This document shows positions 1 through 6,550 of a stretch of DNA of 36,318 bases, piece after piece. Numbering within the stretch: the stretch's first letter is position 1; each line of letters starts with the position of its first letter. The notes under the pieces were generated by a model. That model was not told where the DNA came from and searched no databases. It worked only from the letters and a program-made list of their open reading frames with translations. A program made the translations under genes and the position numbers. Source of the stretch: an uncultured bacterium (lineage in GTDB: Bacteria; Actinomycetota; Coriobacteriia; Coriobacteriales; Coriobacteriaceae); contig CAJMMN010000024.1 of assembly GCA_905214525.1 (NCBI GenBank), positions 1 to 36,318 on the forward strand, written 5' to 3'.

Positions 1-26
1 GGCCCGTGGGTTATACCCTAAGAGCA

Positions 27-49
27 AACCACCCTTTTTAAGGGTGGTT
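27..49. terminator. Short perfect hairpin at window start
   Basis: A perfect 10-bp stem (27-36 with 40-49, arms AACCACCCTT and AAGGGTGGTT) closes a TTT loop. There is no clear U-run on either side. It probably ends a gene lying left of the window. Confidence 0.45.
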
Positions 50-85
50 CTGATTTGCGTCGCGCCATGTGGGGGTGGTGGCGAC

Positions 86-286
86 GTGCATTTTTGCGAG
101 TATTCTGCAATCGAAGGCTCCTGCATATCGTCGTTCGGGCAAAAATCCGTGCTTGTCGATGCTTTTCGCGAATAATAGGCGGTGTTATGGGCTACTGGGT
201 CTCGGGCTGCAGGGGTATTCGCTATCTAACGCCTCTGCTGCGGAGCCCAAAGCTCTTGGCTGTGCTGAATACTCCCAAAAATGCAC
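86..286. repeat. Long-range inverted repeat in gene-free stretch
   Basis: The gap left of lemA has no convincing gene. Its main structure is a 24-nt inverted repeat: 86-109 is complementary to 263-286 with two mismatches (core TGCATTTTTG and CAAAAATGCA). The 153 bp between the arms hold no open frame with a ribosome-binding site. It could be a fold-back or MITE-like element, or a structured leader; the sequence alone does not decide. Confidence 0.45.
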
Positions 287-317
287 GGCGCCTTGAGGGG
301 GACCTTCGCGACAAAGG

Positions 318-356
318 AAACCGCTCCGTCGAAGTATGCATTCGACGGAGCGGTTT
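318..356 (-). terminator. Terminator of lemA
   Basis: A perfect 16-bp stem (318-333 with 341-356) with a 7-nt loop lies 37 bp past the lemA stop. On the minus strand the stem ends in GGTTT followed by a T-rich stretch, as in a Rho-independent terminator. Confidence 0.7.
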
Positions 357-392
357 ATGCATATAGCCGATTCAGGATGCGTTGCCAACTTG

Positions 393-944
393 TTAGAACT
401 TGACGGTCGGTGCCTGGCGGGCGGCCTCGGCTGCCTCAAAGCCCTGGCGCTCCTTAAACTGGAAGATGCCGGCAAAGATAACGGCAGGGAACGTCTGGAT
501 GGCGTTGTTGTAGCTAAGCACGCAGTCGTTGTAGCTCTGGCGCGCGTAGCTCACCTTGTTCTCGGTGTCTTCGAGCGTGGCTTGGAGCTGCGTAAAGTTG
601 GTGTTCGCCTTAAGATCGGGGTAAGCCTCGGCCACGGCGAAGAGCTGGCGCAGGGCGCCGGTCAGCACGTTGTCGGCTTCCATCTTGGCTTCGGGCGTGG
701 TGGCGCTCACGGCGGCGTTGCGCGCGTTGACCACGGCGGCAAGCGTGTCCTGCTCGTGTTTAGCGTAGCCCTTGACGGTCTCGACTAGGTTAGGGATCAG
801 GTCGTTGCGGCGCTGCAGCTGCGTGTCGATATTCTGCCAGGCGTTATCAATGCGATTGCGCTTGGTGACCATGTTGTTGTAGATGCCGGCGATGGCGCAG
901 ACAATCACAACGACAACAACGATACCGATGATGACGGGAATCAT
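393..944 (-). CDS. lemA: LemA family membrane protein
   Basis: The 183-residue protein has one N-terminal membrane anchor (about residues 3-22, rich in I and V), then a helical domain with the LemA hallmarks: the RIDNAWQNID segment, QLQRRNDLIPNLVETVKGYA, and YNNAIQTFPAV near the C-terminus. Its length is normal for the family. LemA proteins are membrane proteins with a soluble antiparallel helical domain; their biochemical role is poorly defined. The start is supported by GGAGACACC just upstream of the ATG. The gene stands alone, ends in its own terminator, and is divergent from the TetR-type gene, with about 210 bp between them. Confidence 0.93.
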   Translation of the reverse strand: MIPVIIGIVVVVVIVCAIAGIYNNMVTKRNRIDNAWQNIDTQLQRRNDLIPNLVETVKGYAKHEQDTLAAVVNARNAAVSATTPEAKMEADNVLTGALRQLFAVAEAYPDLKANTNFTQLQATLEDTENKVSYARQSYNDCVLSYNNAIQTFPAVIFAGIFQFKERQGFEAAEAARQAPTVKF

Positions 945-1156
945 GGTGTCTCCGTTTCGAATGGCCGCGGCGTCTTCCGCCGGCTGCCGTTGGTGTAACG
1001 CTACTAGTATACCCGCAACCCTTGGCGATACCGAACTTTCCGGTAAGCGTTATGTTTCCACCAAGGTGAGGCCGTTCGCCAGGGAGTGGGCGATACAGGT
1101 GTAAGATATGCGACAGATTAGTGAGCGATGTCTTTTCCTTGAGGAGGGCGATACGT

Positions 1157-1741
1157 ATGGACCTTCGCATCAAGAAAACCTATCGGGCCCTGTTCGAGGC
1201 CTTTACTGAGCTGCTCGAAGAGCATCGGTTTGAGGACGTGACGGTTGCCATGCTGTGCGACCGCGCTATGATTCGCCGGACGACGTTCTACAAGCACTTC
1301 CGCGATAAAAACGATTACTTTGCCTTCTATATCGATGAACTCATGTCGGGCCTGCCGCAAAAGCGGGCCGATGCGGATGGCGCGGAGGGCGTCGAGGACG
1401 TGCGCGCGCTTCGCCACGAAGTGTTCGCCGATGCCATGGATCTGATTCTGGCGCATGAGCAGCTCATGGATAACATTTTGACGAGCAGTATGTCGGGTAT
1501 GCTGACCAGCATGATTTGCGACCGCATCGCGCGCTCCATACGCGGGCGCGTGATGAGCGCGCTTGACGAGGATGCGCTTGCGCCCGTATCGCTCGAGACG
1601 ACGTCTGAGTTTGTCGCCGGCGGCATTATTCGGCTCTTTACCATGTGGTGGGAATCGGGCCACGTACTGGAGCGCCGATCCGAAATCGCCGACGTGGTCG
1701 ATGCGCTGTTCGAGCGGACCATGACGCCGGTGAGTCACTAA
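1157..1741 (+). CDS. TetR/AcrR family transcriptional regulator
   Basis: I chose the ATG at 1157 rather than an in-frame GTG at 1121, because GAGGAGG at 1141-1147 lies 9 bp before it. The 194-residue protein begins RIKKTYRALFEAFTELL and continues with a TetR helix-turn-helix (about residues 8-55: FEDVTVAMLCDRAMIRRTTFYKHFRDK). The C-terminal ligand domain is helical and variable, as usual for the family, so no inducer can be named. Its neighbours (lemA divergent, tRNA-Ser convergent) do not suggest a target; autoregulation through the gap to lemA is possible. No motif is missing. Confidence 0.9.
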   Translation: MDLRIKKTYRALFEAFTELLEEHRFEDVTVAMLCDRAMIRRTTFYKHFRDKNDYFAFYIDELMSGLPQKRADADGAEGVEDVRALRHEVFADAMDLILAHEQLMDNILTSSMSGMLTSMICDRIARSIRGRVMSALDEDALAPVSLETTSEFVAGGIIRLFTMWWESGHVLERRSEIADVVDALFERTMTPVSH

Positions 1742-1744
1742 GAG

Positions 1745-1834
1745 TGGCGGAGAGAGGGGGATTCGAACCCCCGGAACGCTCTCGCGCTCAACGGTTTTCA
1801 AGACCGCCGCATTCAACCGCTCTGCCATCTCTCC
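1745..1834 (-). tRNA. tRNA-Ser (anticodon UGA)
   Basis: The minus strand folds as a class II tRNA of 90 nt. The acceptor stem GGAGAGA pairs with TCTCTCC, the discriminator is G and CCA is encoded (1745-1747). The seven-base anticodon loop CTTGAAA gives anticodon TGA (plus-strand 1798-1800). A long variable arm (GAGCGCGAGAGCGTTC) is typical of serine tRNAs. The T-arm carries GGTTCGAATCC. Confidence 0.97.
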
Positions 1835-1844
1835 GTGAGTCGTA

Positions 1845-1853
1845 ATGATAGCA
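1845..1853 (-). promoter_or_regulatory. Possible extended -10 promoter of tRNA-Ser
   Basis: Read on the minus strand, TGCTATCAT (TG-n extended -10) lies 10 bp before the mature 5' end of the tRNA. A TTGCAA hexamer upstream is only 14 bp away, too close for a standard -35, so the extended -10 reading is preferred. Confidence 0.35.
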
Positions 1854-1885
1854 TCGTTTTGGATTTGCAACAGGGGAGGCGAACG

Positions 1886-3667
1886 ATGACGAGCACCGGA
1901 ATCGATGAGAAGTTCATGCGTGAGGCGCTGTCGGAGGCGCGTGCCGCCGCGGCGGTGGGCGAGGTGCCGATCGGTGCCGTAGTGGTGCGCGCGGGTGAGA
2001 TTGTCGCGCGGGCGCATAATCGCCGCGAGCTCGACCAGGATCCTTCGGCGCATGCCGAGTTTGCGGCCCTATGCGCCGCCGCTCAGTCGCTTGGACGCTG
2101 GCGCCTTTCCGATTGTACGGTCTACGTGACGCTCGAGCCCTGCTGCATGTGCGCGGGGCTTATGGTTAATGCGCGCGTGGGGCGCTGCGTGTACGGCGCG
2201 GCCGATGCTAAGGCGGGCGCTCTGGGGTCGCTATACGACCTCAATGCCGATTCGCGCCTGAATCATCGGTTTAATGTGACGGCTGGGGTCTTGGCGGATG
2301 AATGCCGCGAGCTGCTGAGTAGCTATTTTGGCGGTCTGCGCGGAGCGGGCGGCGCTGATTGCGGTTGTGGGGCCGATCTTGAAGCACACGCCGCTCACGC
2401 CGCAGCGCTTGCAGGTGCCGGTGAGGATGCTGGCGCGGCAGTTGACTTTGGTCCTGCGTGCCGCCGGCCCCGCCGTGTGCTGCTGGCGATTGACTCCTTT
2501 AAGGGCAGCGTGTCGAGCGCGCAGGCGGAGGCGGCAGTTGCCGGGGGCGTGCGCCGCGTGTGGCCCGATGCCCAAGTAAGCGCGCTGCCGCTGGCGGATG
2601 GCGGTGAGGGAACGCTCGATGCCGTTGCCGCGTGCGGCGGTGAGATTGTGACCTGCGAGGTGGCAGGTCCCTTGGGCAAGCGCGTGGCTGCCCGGATGCT
2701 GGTGGACGGCGAGCACGAGTCGGCTGTCATTGAGATGGCCGAAGCCGCGGGCATCGGGTACTCGCCGTGCACGGAGTCGGCGGCGTTGGCCGCGACGACC
2801 TATGGCGTGGGCGAGCTGATGCTTCGTGCGGTTCGCGCGGGGGCGAGGACCCTATATATGGGACTGGGCGGCAGCGCCACCAACGACGGTGGCGCCGGCA
2901 TGCTGCAAGCGCTGGGCGCGCGTCTTGTCGATGACCGTGGCTGCAATATCGCTCCCGGTCTTGCGGGCCTTGAGCAGGTGGCGAGCGTTGATTTGGCGCC
3001 AGCGCTGCAGGCTTTGGATGGCGCGCGTGTCGTGGTGCTTTCCGATGTCGAAAACCCGCTCGTGGGGCGTCGCGGGGCACTTGCGGTGTTTGGCGGGCAA
3101 AAGGGCCTGCCGACAGACGATGTCGAAGCACTGAGCGGGTGCGACGGCTGGATGGTCGGCTACGGCCGCCTGCTCGATACGGCGATTGCCGAGGCACGGG
3201 TTCAGAGGTTACTGCGCGCGCCCGAGGGCGCGCGGACATTTGGTTCGGTGCTCGGTGTGCCCGGCGCCGGTGCCGCTGGCGGTCTGGGCGCCGCGCTGCT
3301 AGCGCTCGGTGCAGAGCTACATTCGGGCGTGGAGACGGTGCTTGATCTAATTGGGTTTGACGAGCGCGTGCGGGATGTCGATCTGGTCATAACGGGCGAG
3401 GGCAATATGGACGATCAATCCGCTGCCGGTAAGGCGCCGGTGGGTGTGGCCCGCCGTGCCAAGCGCTATAGCAAGCCGGTGGTCGCCGTCGTGGGCGGTC
3501 GTGCCGATAGCCTGGATGCGGTGTACGAGCAGGGCATCGACCTTGTACTGCCGATCTGTCGCAAGCCCATGGACCTGGGGCAGGCACTCGACCCGCAAGA
3601 AGCCGCAACCAACCTCATCTGCGCCGGCGAGTCTGCCGCTCGATCCTACGACCTCGACCGCCTCTAA
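1886..3667 (+). CDS. TadA tRNA adenosine deaminase fused to glycerate kinase
   Basis: The ATG at 1886 is preceded by AGGGGAGG; an in-frame GTG at 1835 would abut the tRNA and has no ribosome-binding site. The protein has 593 residues and two domains. Residues 1-150 are a TadA deaminase with the zinc motif H56-A-E58 and P85-C-C-M-C89; it should convert A34 to inosine in tRNA-Arg(ACG). After a low-complexity Ala/Gly linker (about 151-195), residues 196-593 are a GlxK/GarK-type glycerate kinase, starting RRVLLAIDSFKGS, with LPLADGGEGT, GLGGSATNDGG and the late TGEGNMDDQS motif. Each half has normal length. The two functions are unrelated, so the fusion is odd. There is no internal stop, and no ribosome-binding site is evident at the junction. 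Confidence 0.92.
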   Translation: MTSTGIDEKFMREALSEARAAAAVGEVPIGAVVVRAGEIVARAHNRRELDQDPSAHAEFAALCAAAQSLGRWRLSDCTVYVTLEPCCMCAGLMVNARVGRCVYGAADAKAGALGSLYDLNADSRLNHRFNVTAGVLADECRELLSSYFGGLRGAGGADCGCGADLEAHAAHAAALAGAGEDAGAAVDFGPACRRPRRVLLAIDSFKGSVSSAQAEAAVAGGVRRVWPDAQVSALPLADGGEGTLDAVAACGGEIVTCEVAGPLGKRVAARMLVDGEHESAVIEMAEAAGIGYSPCTESAALAATTYGVGELMLRAVRAGARTLYMGLGGSATNDGGAGMLQALGARLVDDRGCNIAPGLAGLEQVASVDLAPALQALDGARVVVLSDVENPLVGRRGALAVFGGQKGLPTDDVEALSGCDGWMVGYGRLLDTAIAEARVQRLLRAPEGARTFGSVLGVPGAGAAGGLGAALLALGAELHSGVETVLDLIGFDERVRDVDLVITGEGNMDDQSAAGKAPVGVARRAKRYSKPVVAVVGGRADSLDAVYEQGIDLVLPICRKPMDLGQALDPQEAATNLICAGESAARSYDLDRL

Positions 3668-3683
3668 AACCCATCCCCTCGAT

Positions 3684-3752
3684 AAGTTGCGGTGAAATAC
3701 GGAGTGTTTTTGCCTTTAAGGTGCCAATTCAGTCCGTATTCCACCGTAACTT
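3684..3752. repeat. Intergenic palindrome, copy 1 (AGTTGCGGTGAAATA family)
   Basis: Arms 3684-3703 and 3733-3752 pair over 20 bp with one G-U and one A-C position. The outer sequence AGTTGCGGTGAAATA recurs at 17788-17853, whereas the inner stem differs. It lies 16 bp past the stop of the deaminase-kinase gene and could end its transcript, but it lacks a U-run. It appears to be a dispersed palindromic element. Confidence 0.65.
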
Positions 3753-3803
3753 CGTGAATGGCCATCCGAGGCTGGTCGACATGGGTTTCGAGTCGGACCG
3801 TTT

Positions 3804-3963
3804 GCCACGAAACACGGCTATCTACTACGTTTAACCGGCCACCCTCGACTATCTCGGAATTTGCAAAAATGAAACCGCAGGTAGAGAGCTTGCCGGTTTT
3901 CGAAAAAGCCGGCTATGGTCGACCCCTGCGACCAAAACGTAGTAGATAGGCCCTTTTCGTGGC
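3804..3963. repeat. Large inverted repeat upstream of ffs
   Basis: CTATCTACTACGTTT (3818-3832) is perfectly inverted at 3935-3949. The outer GCCACGAAA (3804-3812) is inverted at 3955-3963. A third pair, AACCGGC at 3833-3839 and GCCGGTT at 3892-3898, lies inside. No supported reading frame crosses it. Confidence 0.6.
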
Positions 3964-3982
3964 GCAGCACCAGATCGGTCTT

Positions 3983-4062
3983 TTTGGGACGGGGCTTTCT
4001 TGGCTACTTTCGTCACCCTGATGTCCCCAGTCAAAAAGTAGTCAAAAAAGCCCCGTCCCAAA
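3983..4062. repeat. 28-bp-arm palindrome before the SRP RNA promoter
   Basis: Arms 3983-4010 and 4035-4062 pair over 28 bp with one G-U and one mismatch, around a 24-nt spacer. The outer end reads TTTGGGACGGGGC. It ends just before the ffs promoter, so it could insulate ffs from upstream transcription. The whole 3668-4071 gap consists of three such elements and no gene. Confidence 0.65.
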
Positions 4063-4071
4063 TTAGCTGTC

Positions 4072-4100
4072 TTGCCCCATCGGGCGGGAGCAGGTAATAT
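4072..4100 (+). promoter_or_regulatory. Promoter of ffs
   Basis: TTGCCC (4072-4077) and TAATAT (4095-4100) are separated by exactly 17 bp. They place the transcript start near 4107, at the base of the SRP RNA stem. Confidence 0.65.
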
Positions 4101-4107
4101 ATATCGA

Positions 4108-4224
4108 GCGCCTAGCGCGTTCGATGGGTTCGGATGACGACATGTTCCGAATCTGGTCAGGTCCGGAAGGAAGCAGCCATAAGGAGCCTCTGTCGGGCAT
4201 CCGAATCCATCGAGTGCGCAGGCT
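4108..4224 (+). ncRNA. ffs: Signal recognition particle RNA, small bacterial type
   Basis: The conserved domain IV core GGTCAGGTCC-GGAA-GGAAGCAGCC lies at 4155-4178, with the GGAA apical loop and the asymmetric internal loop that binds Ffh. The flanking stem pairs 4115-4136 with 4198-4219, mostly Watson-Crick with G-U pairs. GCCT at 4110-4113 pairs with AGGC at 4220-4223. At about 115 nt it is the short form without an Alu domain. It works with Ffh and FtsY in co-translational membrane targeting. Confidence 0.93.
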
Positions 4225-4256
4225 TTCTTTTTGCGCGGTTTTACCAAACCGCGCAA
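4223..4256 (+). terminator. 3' end and terminator region of ffs
   Basis: A T-rich run (CTTTCTTTTT, 4223-4232) follows the SRP stem. It is overlapped by a perfect 11-bp hairpin (4231-4241 with 4246-4256, loop TACC). Confidence 0.5.
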
Positions 4257-4270
4257 TGCTCGACGCTGCG

Positions 4271-4368
4271 CGCCACCCAGAGCGACAATTTGTCATTCAA
4301 AAGGCAAGGCATGACCAGAAGGTCTATGCCTTGCCTTTTTCATGCCAACTTGTTCGCTCTGGGTGGCG
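4271..4368. repeat. Nested ~98-bp hairpin downstream of ffs
   Basis: The outer arms CGCCACCCAGAGCG (4271-4284) and 4355-4368 are perfectly complementary. Nested inside is a strong terminator-like hairpin: 4299-4312 with 4326-4339 (14 bp), extended by GACC/GGTC around AGAA and followed by TTTTT at 4336-4340. The rest of the gap to 4696 has no credible gene. It holds an imperfect direct repeat, GCTCGCTGxCT with GCCAAAAC, at about 4368-4388 and 4557-4578. Confidence 0.6.
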
Positions 4369-4696
4369 CTCGCTGACTTTGCCAAAACATAGGCGGCCAC
4401 GTGGTCCGGGCGTGATGGAGTGGTGTCTCGCTGGTCCTCGGCTTCGCCTGCGGGATCGCTCGACTACCAAGCGCCCTGCCGGCACTCGCGGGTAGCCGAC
4501 CAAAACTGCCTGAAGGGTCACATTTATCTGATAATTGAATCCCTGGTGTTTATGTCGCTCGCTGGCTGCGCCAAAACTGTGACGTTTTTTACCACCGCTC
4601 AAGACTCTTCTGTAACGAGTTGCTTACGCATCTTCAGGGTTCGCCGTACTATCATGAATCAGATTGAAGAGAGATGATGATAGGGAGCGCCTTTTT

Positions 4697-6550
4697 ATGA
4701 TTGAGCTGCTCAGGCGTTTTGGTGGCAAGTTTCGCCGATATATGGTGATTGGCCCTGCGTGCAAGTTAATCGAAGTGATCTTTGACCTGCTTACGCCGCT
4801 GGTGATTGCCCAGATGATCGATAAGGGCATCGGCGCACACGATGTCAACGCCGTCGTCCACTACGGCATGGTGCTTGCCGCCATGGCCGTGATCGGCATC
4901 TCGTTTACGCTCGTCTGCCAAAAGATGGCGGCGCTCACCTCGCAGGGCATGGGCACCGACATCCGCGGCGCACTCTACAAGCACATCAACAAGCTGAGCT
5001 ATGCTGAGCTCGATCGCTTTGGCACGCCGTCGCTCATCACGCGCATTACCAACGACGTCAACCAGGTGCAGCTCGCCGTGGCGCTGGGCGTGCGTATGCT
5101 CATCCGCTGGCCCTTCTTGGCGGTGGGCTCCATGTGCGCGGCCCTTGCCATCGACCTTAAGCTCGGCATCATCTTTTTGATCTGCACGCCCGCTATCGGC
5201 CTGGTGTTTTGGTTTGTCATGGCGCGCTGCATCCCGTACTACAAGCAGCTGCAGGCAAAGCTCGACCGCATCGCGCTTATCTGCCGCGAGGGCCTTTCGG
5301 GCGCCCGCGTGGTTCGCGCCTTTGTGCGCGAGGACCATGAGCGTGAGCGCTTTGCCCAAGCCGCCGATGACCAGGCCAATACTGCCATCGCGGTGGGTAA
5401 GCTCTCGTCGATTCTCAACCCCGTCACGTTTCTTGTGATGAACCTGGGCGTGTGCGCCATCCTGTGGGTGGGCGGCATCCAGGTCAACGTGGGCGAGCTA
5501 ACGCAGGGTCAGGTCATGGCGTTTGTGAACTACATGACGCAGACCCTGACCTCCATCGTGTATGTCGCCAACCTAGTCGTGGTCTTTACCAAGGCGAGCG
5601 CCAGCGCGTCGCGTATCAACGAGGTGCTCAATTGCGAGCCGAGCATCACCGACGGGGGCAACCAGCCGGTCGCGCTGCCCAAGCCGGGCGTGACGGGCAA
5701 TGCTGCTCCGGTCTCTGCGCTGAGCTTTGACCATGCGAGTTTTTCGTTTGGCGCGGGCGCGGCAAATGCCGTTGACGATGTGACCCTGGAGCTGCCGCTG
5801 GGCAAAACGCTCGGCATTATCGGCGGCACGGGCAGTGGCAAGTCCACACTCGTCTCGCTTATCCCGCGCCTGTACGATGCGGGCACCGGCAGCGTGAGCG
5901 TGATGGGCGCCGACGTGCGCGCCTGGCCGCTCGACCAGCTGCGCCATGTGGTCGCAACCGTCCCGCAGCGTGCGTCGCTGGTGAGTGGCACCATCCGCAG
6001 TAACCTGACCTGGCGCGACGAGGCAGCGACCGACGATGAGCTCTGGGCGGCGCTCGATATGGCGCAGGCCAGCGAGTTTGTGCGCAACAAGCCCCAAGGC
6101 CTGGATGCCCCGGTCGAGGCGGGCGGCAAGAACTTTAGCGGTGGTCAGCGCCAGCGCCTGACCATCGCGCGTGCCCTGGTGGGCTCGCCCCAGATTCTGA
6201 TCATGGACGACTCCGCCTCGGCGCTCGACTTTAAGACCGACGCGGCGCTTCGCCATGCCATCCGCGAGCGCAGCGTGCGCGGTGCCGCCGAGGGCGGGCT
6301 GCCGCTGACCACGGTGATTGTGAGCCAGCGCGTCTCGACCGTGCGCGACGCCGACATGATCTGCGTGCTCGATCACGGCTCGGTCGCGGGCCTGGGCACG
6401 CACGACGAGCTGTACGCGACCTGCCAGCTCTATCGCGAGATTTGCCAGTCGCAGCTTCGTCGCGAGGAGCTCGAGGGTCAGCAGGGGAGCGCGTCGCCCG
6501 CATCCGCCCCGGCTGCCCTGGCATCCACTTGCGCAAAGGAGGGCTGCTAA
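4697..6550 (+). CDS. ABC exporter half-transporter, degenerate-site subunit
   Basis: The ATG at 4697 is preceded by AGGGAG; a TTG at 4664 is the alternative. The 617-residue protein is a type IV (MsbA/MdlB-like) exporter: a six-helix membrane domain to about residue 300, then an ATPase domain. The ATPase has Walker A GGTGSGKST (376-384), the canonical signature FSGGQ (480-484) and Walker B LIMDDSAS. The catalytic Glu is replaced by Asp (D505), and the switch His by Gln (Q544, VSQRVSTV). These changes mark the non-hydrolysing partner of heterodimeric exporters such as TM287/288. The stop touches the ATG of the next gene, so the two are coupled. The substrate (drug, lipid or peptide) cannot be told. 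Confidence 0.93.
   Translation: MIELLRRFGGKFRRYMVIGPACKLIEVIFDLLTPLVIAQMIDKGIGAHDVNAVVHYGMVLAAMAVIGISFTLVCQKMAALTSQGMGTDIRGALYKHINKLSYAELDRFGTPSLITRITNDVNQVQLAVALGVRMLIRWPFLAVGSMCAALAIDLKLGIIFLICTPAIGLVFWFVMARCIPYYKQLQAKLDRIALICREGLSGARVVRAFVREDHERERFAQAADDQANTAIAVGKLSSILNPVTFLVMNLGVCAILWVGGIQVNVGELTQGQVMAFVNYMTQTLTSIVYVANLVVVFTKASASASRINEVLNCEPSITDGGNQPVALPKPGVTGNAAPVSALSFDHASFSFGAGAANAVDDVTLELPLGKTLGIIGGTGSGKSTLVSLIPRLYDAGTGSVSVMGADVRAWPLDQLRHVVATVPQRASLVSGTIRSNLTWRDEAATDDELWAALDMAQASEFVRNKPQGLDAPVEAGGKNFSGGQRQRLTIARALVGSPQILIMDDSASALDFKTDAALRHAIRERSVRGAAEGGLPLTTVIVSQRVSTVRDADMICVLDHGSVAGLGTHDELYATCQLYREICQSQLRREELEGQQGSASPASAPAALASTCAKEGC

Noticed and set aside
1745..1834. tRNA-Ser as a phage or island attachment site
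   Set aside because: No integrase gene and no partial tRNA repeat were seen in the window.
3849..4256. A 135-codon minus-strand frame over the SRP RNA
   Set aside because: It overlaps ffs and two palindromes; an open frame here is chance.
4420..4677. An 85-codon plus-strand frame before the ABC genes
   Set aside because: It has no ribosome-binding site and no recognisable protein features, and it runs through repeats and a likely promoter region.
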